DNA of 64,000 bases from Bugula neritina (Eukaryota > Bryozoa > Gymnolaemata > Cheilostomatida > Bugulidae), in assembly GCA_964035545.1 (NCBI GenBank), contig OZ037771.1:868001-932000 (forward strand), in the 5' to 3' direction. The notes under the pieces are model-generated. The model was not told where the DNA came from, searched no databases, and saw only the letters and a list, made by a program, of their open reading frames with translations. The translations under genes were made by a program, and so were the position numbers. Each line of letters opens with the position of its first letter. The stretch's first letter is position 1. This document shows positions 1 through 11,835 of this stretch, piece after piece.

Positions 1-3000
1 TCGGGAGACATCTGTTGTTGTCACATCGAAACTGTGTGGCAGGATTGCACTCAGTAGCAGCTGTAATATACGTGAGCATAGAAATGTAGAGTAATAAATG
101 TGAGTATATAAACATATAGTAATATAGGTGAGTATAGAACATATAGTAATATAGGTGAGCATAGAACATATAGTAATATACGTGAGTATATAAACATATA
201 GTAATATATGTGAGCATAGAACACATAGTTTTATAAGTTAGTATATAAACATATAGTAATATATGTGAGCATAAAACATATAGTAATATATGTGAGCATA
301 GAACATATAGTAATATAGGTTAGTATAAAGCTTGTAGCTAAATGACTAATGTTTAATGCATATACAGATTTCACTCTCTCTGTACTTCTCAACTATCTAA
401 CATGTTCTGAAGACAATGAAACATATTTATCATAATCGTACACACTGTATGCAGCACACTTAGCTGTAGAGTGAATGAGACATTACACTCTGTGTATGAA
501 CAGGAAACTTACGACACGTCTTATTGGTCTCGTCTGACCCATCTCCACAATCGTTCTTCGTGTTACAGAGCAAACCTTTGGTTATGCAGTTTCCATTGTC
601 ACACTTGAAGTGTAGAAAGGTGGTCGGACACTTTATGGCTGTGACGTTCACTTCTGCAATGACCAGCCAATCAAAGTATGAAACATATTTGTGAAGTTCC
701 AGACTATTGGGAACTTGGCTACTGGTGATGACAAGCACAGTAGTGTCTGTAAATGTGTTACCATGACAACTAGAAATTCAGGAATATAAACTAACATAAA
801 TCAGTAGAAATAGATAAAAATATATCTCAGTAAATATAGATACTATAATAGTGAATATAGACAGTATCATAACACACGTTATAGATACTGAAGTTACCTT
901 TAGTTGGACACCCTGAATGTTCATCAGACCCATCCCAACAATTCCTCTGCCCATCACACTCTCTCGCAGCCTTAATACAGTCTCCATTCTGGCAGCTAAA
1001 TTCATCGTTGACACAGGGTCGCTTGGTCACGCAGTTCAACTCGTCATCACCTTTGGGACAGTCAACCTGACCGTCACAGCGCTGAAAACTCGGTAGACAT
1101 GCTCCTACAGTAAACAGCGATATGATTTTCAGGCATTAAGATCAGTATTTTGGTTAAATGAAATGCATTAAAAGCTGAGCTCAGGTATAGCATCTCTGGG
1201 AAAATAAGATTTACTTTTCAAAACATTGTAAGTTGGGTAATTAAATAATTGTAGTTGTTACTAAATGTATTGTAGGCTTCAAAAGTTTTGAGTGAGCGAG
1301 TGAGTGAGTGAGTGAGTGAGTGAGTAGTGAGTGAGTGAGTGGCAATAAAACCAGCTAGTTACTAAATGAATACTAGAATTGAGTGTATGATGATAAAGTA
1401 ACACTCACCAGCGTTGTGATCATGGTGGCACTCATAAGTGTTAGCGCCACATATACTAGGGAAGTACGCGCTGCTATTGGTGACGCACTGTGTGTTGCCA
1501 GAGAGAGACTGTCCAGGTGGACATGCACAGCGTCTAGCTATAGATCCTTCACTTGCGTCATGCGCAGTGAAACAGTACCCCTCACAGTCATTCAGTCGCT
1601 CACACGGATGGAAAGCTACAACAACAATTAGGAGATCTTCATTAGTGACTAAATGAATTTGAGTGGTGAACTGTATCTTTCAAAAAGAATTGCCCCCACT
1701 GGGATTTGAACCCGAGACCTCTGGCTTGCAAGCAAGTGTGCTAACCATTACACCACGGGGACCACTGGGTAAACTCATCACTACAATCTTGTCCTCTACA
1801 AAGGTCAAGGGTAAACACTGAACCCTGCACTACATATTATATTGCAAATATGTAATGATGTTGTCAAATAGATTTTGTTAAATAGATTAATTATATTTAA
1901 TGTTGTATGATTGTAGTGAGTAAGGAGAGTGAGTAGTGAGTTAGTAGAGTGAATAGTGAGTTAGTATAGTGAATAGTGAGTTAGTATAGTGAATAGTGAG
2001 TTAGTAGAGTGAATAGTGAGTAAGGAGAGTGAATAGTGAGTTAGTAGAGTGAATAGTGAGTTAGCAGAGTGAATAGTGAGTTAGTATAATGAATAGTGAG
2101 TTAGTAGAGTGAATAGTGAATTAGTATCGTGAATAGTAAATTAGTATAGTGAAGAGTGAATTAGTATAATGAATAGTGAGTTATTATAGTGAGTAGTGAG
2201 TTAGGAAAGTGAATAGTGAGTTAGTAGAGTGAATAGTGAGTTAGTATAGTGAATAGTGAAATAGTATAGTGAGTAGTGAGTTATTATAGTGAGTAATGCG
2301 TTGGGAGAGTGAATACTGAGTTAGTAGTGATCATACCTCGTTGGTAAGGATATATGCCAAAGTCCAATACTGTTATAGCTTTTCCCAACAAGCCTTTTCC
2401 TATTGATGCAACATGTTTAGTAGCGAACTGAGCAGGACTGCCTCCTTCAACAGGCTGCATGTAGTCTATACCGGCTGGAGTTCCAACATAAAGTCCACCT
2501 GCAAACAGCCAACCAATAGTCTTAATATCTTTAGAAGGTTGCTCAAGGTAAAGCCTTGACATCTAACTATAAACACCGTTCATTTCTAAAAAAAGTGAAC
2601 TAATGTCGCTACATTTTAGCCTAAAAGCAATAGAAGACGCAATGCAAACATGTTGCTGTTTTGTTGTAGAAATCAAAGAGAACGTAACTCCCACCTTTCT
2701 AAAAGAAACTTGAATGAAATGTTTATGCAACTGTTTCAATTGGAGAAATATATAAATTCTAGAAAATAAACTCCAATACAGAACATAATGAAAGACTGAA
2801 AAGTTTGAAACAAGCAGAGTTTGCTTACCGCTACGCACTTCAACAGCAAGAGAGAGAACAGTATTGGAGAAGGAAATCCTGTAACAATTATCACCATCCA
2901 AGTTACAGTTCATAATGCTGCTTTGGCTTATGTCCGAGACGAAAACTCGTTCTGTGAGCGAGTCCACAGCAATACCTAAAACATTACTCAATAGTGGAAT

Positions 3001-6000
3001 TACCCATTAGTTACATTACTTATTAGTTATACTATTCATTAGCTATGCTAGTCATTAATTACATTACTCATTAGTTACATTACTCATTACTCATTAGTTA
3101 CATTACTCAATAGTTACATTACTCATTAGTTACATTACTCATTAGTTACATTACTTATTAGTTACATTGCTCATTAGTCACATTACTCATTAGTTACATT
3201 ACTCATTAGTTACATTACTCATTAGTTACATTACTCATTAGTCACATTATCCATTGATTAGTAGAGACAGCTGCATATCAATCCAATCTCAACCTCAACA
3301 GTCAATATGAAGCAGAGGAGGGAAAAATTTCAACACAAAATGAAAACTTGAATAGCAATAACATAACTTAACAAAATAATTTTTTGAACATAAAAGAGAG
3401 TTGAAACATGCTTTTAGCTGCGAGTTAGCAAATCATATCTCACTTCTAGGTTTGTGAAGATCTTTTGAAATAATTTTAGTGACTTCTGATCCGTCACAGT
3501 TACTTCTCATCACAGCAGCAAATTTTTCTTCATCATCGGAACGTGAAAGAAGATTATCGGAGATCCAGAAAAGCTGCCTGAATAATAATAGCTAATTACA
3601 TTCGTGACTAGTCAAGAGTAGGAGCATAACTTGACGGAGCTATGTAGCTAACAGGTAGGTGGGTGTGAGTTATGTGTCCTGAAGCAGCGCTGTTTCTATA
3701 ATTGAATCATTCTGTGTGGCCACCCACTGAATGCCTAGTAACACTAGCAAATACTAGCTTACACGCAACTAACCTGCTATACAGCTTGAACTGTAAGTTA
3801 TAGTTAACTATTATACATGACGATAGGTTACTGTAATAGCATATTTCCATGTATCACTAGAAATTGCCTACCCTTTAAAAGGAAGTATATCCAGGGCTAA
3901 GATGTAGGGGGCACTGATCAGAGGGATAACCTCTGATAATCCAGGGGGGTCAGTCAGCTTGATTGCATAAATTCTATGATATAGCACATCGGCAGCATAC
4001 AGCCAGTGATTCAAGTAGTCGGCAGCGAGTGACTCGATCTCACCGTTTATCGTAGCCAGATGTGTCCGTTCACCTGTAGTCAAGTTTATTTACTATACAA
4101 ATACATGAGAGATATCAGAGAGTATATATATACCATCATACAAATACATGAGAGATATCAGAGAGTATATATATACCATCATACAAATACATGAGAGATA
4201 TCAGAGAGTATAAATATCATAATACAAATACATGAGAGATATCAGAGAGTATATATATACCATCATACAAATACATGAGAGATATCAGAGAGTATAAATA
4301 TCATAATACAAATACATGAGAGATATCAGAGAGTATATATATACCATCATACAAATACATGAGAGATATCAGAGAGTATATATATACCATCATACAAATA
4401 CATGAGAGATATCAGAGAGTATAAATATCATAATACAAATACATGAGAGATATCAGAGAGTATATATATACCATCATACAAATACATGAGAGATATCAGA
4501 GAGTATAAATATCATAATACAAATACATGAGAGATATCAGAGAGTATAAATACCATCACACAAATACATGAGAGATATCAGAGAGTATAAAAACCATTCT
4601 ACAAATACATGAGAGATGATAAATATTAGCATAAATGTGTTCCCCTGTAATGAAGTTTATTTACTAAGTGACTGCAGCATATAAATACATGCGATACCAG
4701 AGAGTGTAAATCTTATCATACCTTACATTACCTATAATGAGATTACACACATACCTGTAACCATATTATACGCCATAACCTTTCCGGTGACACCGTAGCT
4801 GTAGTAAATCACTCTCTTACTGCCGTCTCCAGATATGCCGACTATATTGTTGTCTCCCTCGGCATAGACGGGAACCATCGGCACCGTGACATCATCACTG
4901 GACTGATTGACGAGTCTCCCTTTCAGCTGAATCATAGAAAAACTCGCCGACTTCAATTATCACGTATTAAGAGTTCAATACCCGCTTCTGTTGCTTTTGT
5001 TATAAATACGTCATTAAAACAATACAAGCTCTCCCAGGGTTATTTTTCAAGTGTTTTACATGTTTTAAGAAAAATTATTTTAGTTTAACATTTTTGCAAG
5101 AACTATCTTACTTCCACATTTGCTACTCAAACATATTATGTCACCCTCGTAGTGCATGGTAAAAGTGTTCTGCACTTCTATTGGACAAGTCACTGACATT
5201 TAAACTGCCTGGCAGACGTCTAATGCTAACTATCTGCACGAGTTAATATATTAAAAATGTTTGTGCCAACCAAGAGTTGTGTCCTCAAACACAGCTCATA
5301 GTTTGGTATAGAGTTATCTGCTCCTTAAACTAAGTGTCGGCTGATAAAGCCATAAGAACTGACTATGTTGTGGTCGACGTAGAGCAGGTATCGGTCTGAA
5401 TCCTCCAGGGGACGTCTGCACGACATCTTATCACCGTTGAGGACGTAGCCGTCTTCACAGGAGCACTTGGGGGCCAGGCTGATGCTGCCTAGCACGAAGT
5501 CAGCGGGCACCGGCGTGCATATCTGCTCACACAGGGATTCATGACAGATGCTTTTACCTAAAACAGGAAGGATTTTGTCTGCTGCGTTAGTAACAGACAG
5601 ACTGGAACTTCATAGAGAGCTCCATGTTTACCAACTCAAGTAGCAAATTACTTAGAAGTCACGAAACATGCATATAAAGAGAGTTGCAGGCATTGTATGT
5701 GTTGAACAAACAGCCTGATGTCTACTACAAGTAGTACATACCAGGAGCTGCGAGCGAGTGGTAGTCTGCAATAGCAATCTGATAAACCTGGTCCTGCGAC
5801 TTATGATAATCTTCAACGACTTTCAGCGAGTTGTGTGGATCCAAGACGTCCAGAGATATGATCTCCATCTTAGTTTGGTCAGTAATATAGAGTGTATGTC
5901 CTGAGAGAACCATGTCATATGGTCGAGGGATCCCGGCACCCCCTTCGTACAACACCTGCCTGCAAGTTTAGAAACTGTGGTTATTGGCTAGTACTTATGA

Positions 6001-9000
6001 GAACTGCGTGAAATTTCACTATACTATATATTCACTCACTGAGTCACTCACTATACTATATATTCACTCACTGAGTCACTCACTATACTATATATTCACT
6101 CACTGAGTCACTCAAATATAAAACAAATAAAATTATTCCAACACTTGATGAGAAAATGTTTAACTACCTTCCCCGGCCCTCATAGTCACACATCTCAATG
6201 ACATCACGAAGCATGTCAACAAAGAAGATCCTCTTATTCACCGAGTCGACTGCAATCCCTTGGGGGTTCAGAAGTCGAGTGGTGATAACATTCTTTATAA
6301 ATTTCCCAGAAGTATCAAACTTGCTGATCATACCATTTTTTCTGAACATATTGGCTCGGTAACGATGGTGCGCAATAAACAGGAAGCTGTAGAAGAAGGT
6401 ATACAGTGTTTCATTACACTGACAACGGAATAGTAATATACTTTACACTGTAGCATAAGAGAAAGCAAAGTTGAGTGATATTTTACGAAGCTAAAGTTGA
6501 ATTCTTTCAAAGTAATTAATGAGATGATTGTATGCATACGAGAACATCTAAGCTGTAGTCTATTGACTCAAAACACACTTAGATAAAATAGTGGAAAGTA
6601 ATCTAGAAGGGTTACTGCAGCTCACCCTCTCTTAGAGTCCAAAGCGATGTCTTGTGGATATTGGATGCCGCTGTCAATGATAGTCTGCTCTCGGGGTGCT
6701 GACATGTTGGCCAGATTCACCAATATCACCTGTGAGTATGGCTTCTTGACTTTTCTGTCAAACTCGTCATCTGCACATACCATAACCCTTACACTCAATA
6801 GGTGATACAGCAGTCCTGTGACGCGCCAGGCTAACATTTAATACACAGCTGTATGCTGCAATTGGGAGTTACTGTCTCATTAACTACTGTATTTATTGAC
6901 AAAAGAACTTTCAACCAACCAAGGAGTCACACATGCTGCAGTTTTCTCTTTGAGTGTGTGAAGTACCCAGAGAGACATTTTGAGAAAATAATATTGAATC
7001 TTATGACTCATTCCTTGAAAGAATAAAATAGTAAATATTCTTTCATGATGTCAGATATACGATAGAGAATAAGCTAGTAGTAGCCATTGATATCACAGCT
7101 ATATCACATGGTTCATGCTGACTTTAGAGGTGAAAGGTCAACCACAACTTACTGACTTCACGTGAGTTATGGAGAAAGTAAATGTTCTTAGTTAGCCAAT
7201 CAGCAGCCATTGACACGACGTCCTCTAACATATGCTTGAGCGGAACTTGAGCTTCTAGAGTGGCAGTTGACTGCATTTTCTTGAGTACATTCAGCTGCAA
7301 GTGAGAGACGTGCATAATATATATTACTAAATTAATATATACATAATATACTATAATATATACATAGTATATTATATAACGTATTATAACATATGTAATA
7401 ATGCATATATTAATAAAGAATATAATAGATTTCTGAGATATTTAGCTGAGTGCCTTCTTTTCGAATTCCTTGCATTGCGGGCATTGTACCCCAACCCTCA
7501 TGGTACAAGAGTAAGATATTCAGACTACACTAAACTCATTACAAGTAGAAACTCTTACTATTCTCTACCATTGTCAGAGTGACTTACTTTAGAGTTGTCT
7601 ACCCAGAAGATGTAGTAGTCTGTCCCGTAGGATGAGTCATAGCCGACTGCGAGGGACTTGGAGCCGTTAGTAGAGAGGTCTACACCACCCCAATTGTCAT
7701 TTAGTATGGCTGTCAGCTTGTGCCCCCTCACCACCACCGGGTGGAGAACTTCGGCTAAAACAAGAAAGGCGGATTTTTAAAGGCATAATTGAACTACGTG
7801 GTCAGTTAGTAAGGAAATTGTAACATATTGTAGACCAGCTGGCATTTAGCATGCAGGAGAAAACAACTCCGAAATGCTTGTTATAAATGACTAATTGTTA
7901 TTACTTATATAATAACACATTTACTCTAAGAGTGGTTAACATTCGGTGAAGCTGGATTGTAAGTTGCATAGACAAGATGGCTGATATAATGATATGCAGC
8001 TTATACGAACACAAGTGTCAGTCAAACAAACACTTATATTGTAACATATAACAATATTAATTAGCATATTTCCAGCCTTGCTTGTCCACTACCCAGTATA
8101 ACGTAACATACACTGGCAGTTGAACAAATATGAACCCTAGCTCGGGTTTCAAAAGTCCTCGAGTTATTCCGTGACATGATATCCCCGATACTTTAGCAGC
8201 TGGATACCTGCAAACCATTTACATGATCTCTATACAAGTAACTGAGAGATCAGTGGGTGCCACGAAATAAATATATGTGATGACGAGCCACCTAGGGCAG
8301 CGTCTTCATGCACCAACACACAATTCACTTTGAGAGTGTCAGCAGGCTATTATTATCTCAAAGGGGAGGAGACCCTAGCCTATAATCATCTGTCAAATAA
8401 CCAGGCATACAGAATTTGTGTTGAAGTGCCAAACATAATAGATTGAGGATTTGAATTTAAGAGAAAAACAAATAGAAGAATAAAATCTAACATTATAAAT
8501 AACCCAAATCAATCAACAATGAGTAGACTAATGTTGATAGCAACATGCAGTTCATAGAATAAAATTCAAGCCAATGCTAAACAAAATTATTTTCTCCATG
8601 AAAGATTATAGAAACTGAAAAGCAATGACAAGGTTGATTTTCATTGGTCGATAAAGGTGAAGATTGTCAGCAGACGACAAACTGTCATGTACTGGCGGAG
8701 AAGAGTAAGTACCTACACTTACAGTGCATACACAAGGTGACTGACAGAAAGAGTAAGTACCTACACTTACAGTGCATACACAAGGTGACTGACAGACTTA
8801 CAGTACGGGTGGAAGAGATTGCAGGACCTGCCATCAGCGTCTATTATGTAACCGTTGTGACAGGAGCAGAAGAACGATCCCTCGGTATTGGAACACATCT
8901 GTTCACACACTGGCCATGGTCCGTGACACTCGTTATAATCTACAGTCATGTGACAGTATGCAGTCATGGGACAGAAACTAGTCATGTGACAAGAAGTATG

Positions 9001-11835
9001 CAGTCATGTGACAGTATGCAGTCATGTGACATTAAGTCACTGATATGTGACAAGTAACTATGCACTAAGAAGTTACAAGATGTTGAATAGTAAGTTTGAC
9101 AGCAAAACATTTCTGGTGAGGATTTTACAAAAGAGAGCAGTTATAAGAATGAATAAAATAGCAATAACAAGTACCTATACAAGTGTTAGCCCCAGTCTCT
9201 GTGATGTTGACCTGAAAGCCGGGCTTACAGTAGCACAGCCCCCCATCAGAGCTTGCTCGGCAGGAATACTCACAGGCTAAACTATTGCACTTATCACTGC
9301 TGCAGGATAACTACAACAACATGAATGATACAGCTGAACTATTAACACACGATAATTCAAGGCTATTGAAAAATTAGTTCTAAATACAAATTTTCATTAA
9401 AAAAATTTGCCAACAATGCAAGTCATGTTGCTTTGGGGCTCAACTTGCAGTTGTAAGAAAACCCTCAATGTTCATATAACTATTTTGAATACAACATATA
9501 AATACTACTACTTTGCACAAACCTCTAACTGCTGTAAAACAGTTGAGTAGCATAATATTCCTTGTTGATTCCATGTAAGTCACACACAATGCATACAACA
9601 GTTGCTATACATGAATATATACAATCATGCCGTATCCCCATACAATAAGTAAGAAGTAACATCCCATTGTAATGCAGTGAAGTTTAAACTGATTATTTGT
9701 ATTATACCACTTCAATGTGTCCATGTTTTATATTTGCTCTAAAGATGGCTATACCCAGGTAGTGGTGGTGCTAGCTGTACCCAGGTAGTGGTGATGCTAG
9801 CTGTACCCAGGTAGTGGTGATGCTAGCTGTATCCAGGTAATACCGACACTAGCTGTACCCAGATAATATTAATGTAACAAGAACTTAGCATACTCAGGAT
9901 AGAGAATACTGTCTAGACCCAACAGGAAACCTGCGTGATTTGTAATGCACAGCTTTTACAGGTCTTTTCATTTGCACCAGTGTGAAGGTCATTACAACTG
10001 AGTGTGGAGACCCAACAGGGGCATACAACTTCTATATTTACCTCATCGTTTCCTTGAAGACAGTCTTGGGTGTCATCACACAGCTTGTCAATGTCTATAC
10101 ACTTGCCAGTGGCACTGCAGGCGTATTTGTTAGGACCACAGATATGATCATAGCACCTGCAACGAGTGTTACCAAAATCACCATAATTTCTTATCACTTA
10201 GCAATCAATTTAGTCTAACCATAGTAATTATAGGGGGCGTTGGTGTATGGAGTTCCATAACCGTAGAACCTCTAAACTTTAAAATAGAGAAAATACTCGT
10301 CTTAATACAAATTCACAGGTTTGGAGGTAATAAAACAGTAGCTCTAACTTGATGAAATTTGAAAGCCGGGGATGAGTCATAACCACATAAATGAAAATGA
10401 GGCTTGACTGAAGTGAGGCAAAAATACATGACTAAAATATGTTTTTACAATGGCACTCTTTCCACTTGCACTGTAGTAAAATGTGCTGCAGATAAACACT
10501 TACTTTGTATCTGCAGATAAGCACTTACTTTTGTATCTGCAGATAAACACTTACTTGTGCTCATGTTCGTCGCTGGCATCTAAGCAGTCAGCATTGGAGT
10601 CACAGACGAACGATGAGTCAATACATTCTCCGTTATCACATTGAAACTCTGACTCAGAACACTTTGTACTGACGTCTGCAAGAATAAGATGAAATCTGCA
10701 GCTAGAACATGCAAGGAGATAAAATATACAGCTGAAATATACAGGAAGAACAAAAGATACAGAGTTGGAAAACATTTGAATAATCTATTTGTTCTGTGTG
10801 AATCTTATTTTCTATTGAATGACTACTATTGTAATTTTTCATAATTTTTATAAAATCTGATATTGAGGAAAAAAGATATCATCTAGAGGTAGAAATGAGA
10901 GAATACTTCCAAACCTTCCACATATCACACCTATACCTGGTAGTATATATCTGGTAGTTTTTGTTTTCAATATTAAAAGCTGTTACAAGTAAACACATGC
11001 AAAGAATATATAAGGAGCAGAAATATAATGAATTAGTATTTAGCTTCTATCAGGATATGCTGAAAGATATGCTGAAAGAGGAGATAGATTAGCTGCTATG
11101 TGCTCACAGGTGCAGTTGAGTTCGTCACTTCCATCTACACAGTCAATGAAGAAGTTACACTTTGAAGCAGGTGGATAGCAAGTTATGCCCACCTCACAGA
11201 TGCTGCATCTATTCAGGCCTGGGGCGCAGGTAGCCTCGCACTTCTTTGGGTTACCTGCAAAGTGGTTTCTCAGACTTATTATATTTAAATGTTTTCTGAA
11301 CTTTGTACATGCTATTTGTAAATATTTATCAGCTTTTTTACCATTTTATAATATAGTATATGATAAAGAATATAATACAGTAAGCTCCTGCATACTACAC
11401 TACATACACACTACATATCGAATAAATATATATTACATACACACTACATAAACACTACGTATACAATGCCTATACACTGCTTATACAATACACACATAAC
11501 AAAATATTATACATAATGTGTGTAGTGTAGTACATAAACTATTCTTAACATCTGATCATTTAGTTAAATATAATCTCTAAGAATACTATTTATTAAAGTA
11601 ACTCAAACATGTTTATCATAGTGAATATGCAACGTCATTTAATTACATAATAAAGTGAACCAAACACCATATTACATAATAAACATGTCCCTCCCAACTA
11701 CAAAATCTAATAATTTCACATGAAATATTGTAAATAAAAACACTATTTCTGACCTGAACTACCATCTTGTGCCAGCAGTTGATTCAAACACAAACTACAG
11801 ATGAGTGCAGTGAGTATATAATGGAAGCTCCTCAT
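1..11835 (-). CDS. LRP1: LRP1-like low-density lipoprotein receptor-related protein, N-terminal part (3' end outside window)
   Basis: Large endocytic receptor of the LDL-receptor family; 21 coding exons encode about 1,096 residues before the window edge. Exons (high to low): 11835-11754, 11254-11108, 10675-10555, 10156-10042, 9310-9175, 8939-8802, 7754-7588, 7294-7153, 6770-6626, 6386-6168, 5959-5742, 5557-5331, 4926-4755, 4073-3872, 3577-3444, 2975-2829, 2498-2337, 1615-1409, 1104-898, 653-513, 60-1. Splice phases agree at all junctions. Domain order is signal peptide, three LDLa, two EGF, YWTD propeller, EGF, YWTD propeller, EGF, then LDLa repeats. That order is the LRP1/LRP1B N-terminus (usually two LDLa there), not LRP2 or LRP4. 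The start is the ATG at 11835, because it opens a clean signal peptide. The exon 1 donor (11754 or 11763) and exon 12 donor are uncertain. Family membership is firm; LRP1 rather than LRP1B is inferred. Confidence 0.88.
80..330. repeat. Minisatellite in LRP intron 20
   Basis: About nine copies of a 27-29 base unit (AGTAATATAGGTGAGCATAG then AACATAT), starting about 20 bases from the exon 21 acceptor. Confidence 0.85.
1292..1341. repeat. GAGT tetranucleotide microsatellite
   Basis: About twelve GAGT/GTGA units with one interruption, in LRP intron 18. Confidence 0.9.
1691..1762 (-). tRNA. tRNA-like sequence, probably a degenerate tRNA (Ala-UGC or Cys-GCA)
   Basis: Read on the minus strand, these 72 bases have a seven-base acceptor stem with two G-T pairs, a D arm containing GTGTAATGGTTAGCAC (a good A box) and a perfect B box, GGTTCAAATCC. 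The anticodon loop region is TTGCAAG. The anticodon stem (CTTGC against CCAGA) does not pair in the standard register, and the T stem has a C-A mismatch. I take it as a tRNA pseudogene or tRNA-derived element within LRP intron 17, not a confident functional tRNA. Confidence 0.5.
1915..2330. repeat. 20-base minisatellite in LRP intron 17
   Basis: About 20 copies of GAATAGTGAGTTAGTAGAGT with scattered changes. The array begins only a few bases inside the minus-strand 5' splice site at 2336. Confidence 0.9.
2990..3255. repeat. 16-base minisatellite in LRP intron 15
   Basis: About 16 copies of TCATTAGTTACATTAC. The array runs up to the acceptor of exon 16, so it sits at the 3' splice-site end of the intron. 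Confidence 0.9.
4083..4620. repeat. 39-43 base minisatellite in LRP intron 13
   Basis: About 13 copies of a unit containing ATACATGAGAGATATCAGAG, with two alternating subtypes (TATATATACCATCAT and TAAATATCATAAT). It starts about ten bases from the exon 14 acceptor. Confidence 0.9.
5331..5557 (-). other. LRP-like EGF module between propellers (exon 12)
   Basis: The exon encodes [14 protein letters not shown], then [16 protein letters not shown] and [10 protein letters not shown], which is an EGF module plus the first strand of the next propeller. The 3' boundary is uncertain. TTA|GTTTAAGG at 5330 keeps phase 0 for exon 13, and so does an earlier ATA|GTCAGT. Confidence 0.75.
5742..7754 (-). 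other. LRP-like YWTD beta-propeller 1 (exons 7-11)
   Basis: Five exons carry about 297 residues of six-bladed propeller. Recognisable blade motifs are [49 protein letters not shown] and HTLYITDQ. The YWTD tetrads are degenerate, as is common in LRP1-type proteins. In this family such propellers drive pH-dependent ligand release in endosomes. Confidence 0.82.
6010..6117. repeat. 32-base tandem repeat in LRP intron 10
   Basis: About three and a half copies of a unit containing ACTATACTATATATTCACTC followed by ACTGAGTC. Confidence 0.85.
8703..8796. repeat. 48-base direct duplication at LRP exon 6 donor
   Basis: Two consecutive near-perfect copies of a 48-base unit beginning GAGTAAGTACCTACACTTAC, lying immediately inside the intron after exon 6 on the minus strand. 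Confidence 0.9.
8802..9310 (-). other. LRP-like EGF pair (exons 5-6)
   Basis: Exon 5 starts with LSC, completing the third LDLa, then encodes an EGF module (NSLACEYSC, then LCYCKPGFQ). Exon 6 begins DYNECHG and continues with [16 protein letters not shown], typical of a calcium-binding-type EGF. This pair precedes the first propeller exactly as in LRP1. Confidence 0.85.
8943..9040. repeat. 18-base tandem repeat at LRP exon 6 acceptor
   Basis: Several copies of GTCATGTGACAGTATGCA directly abut the acceptor of exon 6 (minus strand). Confidence 0.85.
9748..9860. repeat. 26-base minisatellite in LRP intron 4
   Basis: About four copies of a unit containing TACCCAGGTAGTGGTGATGC and TAGCTG. Confidence 0.85.
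10042..11254 (-). other. LRP-like LDLa repeats 1-3 (exons 2-4)
   Basis: Three ligand-binding LDLa modules. Exon 2 is atypical: it has extra cysteines (RCSICEVG) before the calcium-cage signature [11 protein letters not shown]. Exon 3 is canonical ([16 protein letters not shown], then DCLDASDE). Exon 4 reads [18 protein letters not shown] then DCLQGNDE, and its last cysteine is supplied by the start of exon 5. The Cys pattern and the Asp-Glu acidic cluster identify the family. Confidence 0.85.
10487..10554. repeat. Tandem copies of the LRP exon 3 5' splice site
   Basis: On the minus strand the donor CAA|GTAAGTGTTTATCTGCAG is followed by two more copies (AAAAGTAAGTGCTTATCTGC, AAAGTAAGTGTTTATCTG). 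The intron therefore opens with three strong GTAAGTG donors, each followed by a CAG. Confidence 0.88.
11754..11835 (-). other. LRP-like signal-peptide exon
   Basis: The minus-strand ATG at 11835 begins [20 protein letters not shown], a short basic start and a hydrophobic core, followed by LLAQDGSS. Cleavage is likely after the Ala of LLA. The exon ends at CAG|GTCAGA (phase 1), as expected before an LDLa exon. An earlier GATG|GTAGTT donor nine bases upstream has the same phase and cannot be excluded. Confidence 0.7.

Larger units (their letters stand above)
1..1615 (-). other. LRP-like EGF plus start of second LDLa cluster (exons 18-21)
   Basis: Exon 18 encodes EGF ([12 protein letters not shown], then [11 protein letters not shown]) and the first half of an LDLa ([12 protein letters not shown]). 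Exon 19 finishes that module ([10 protein letters not shown]) and holds a full second one ([15 protein letters not shown], then DGSDE). Exon 20 holds a third ([15 protein letters not shown], then DCGDGSDE). Exon 21 begins a fourth ([10 protein letters not shown]) that is cut by the window edge. LRP1 has eight LDLa here, so more are expected outside. Confidence 0.85.
2337..4926 (-). other. LRP-like YWTD beta-propeller 2 (exons 13-17)
   Basis: Five exons with propeller motifs: [49 protein letters not shown] and [13 protein letters not shown]. Many intron minisatellites separate the exons (see the repeat entries). Blade sequences are again divergent but keep the aromatic and Asp positions. Confidence 0.78.
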
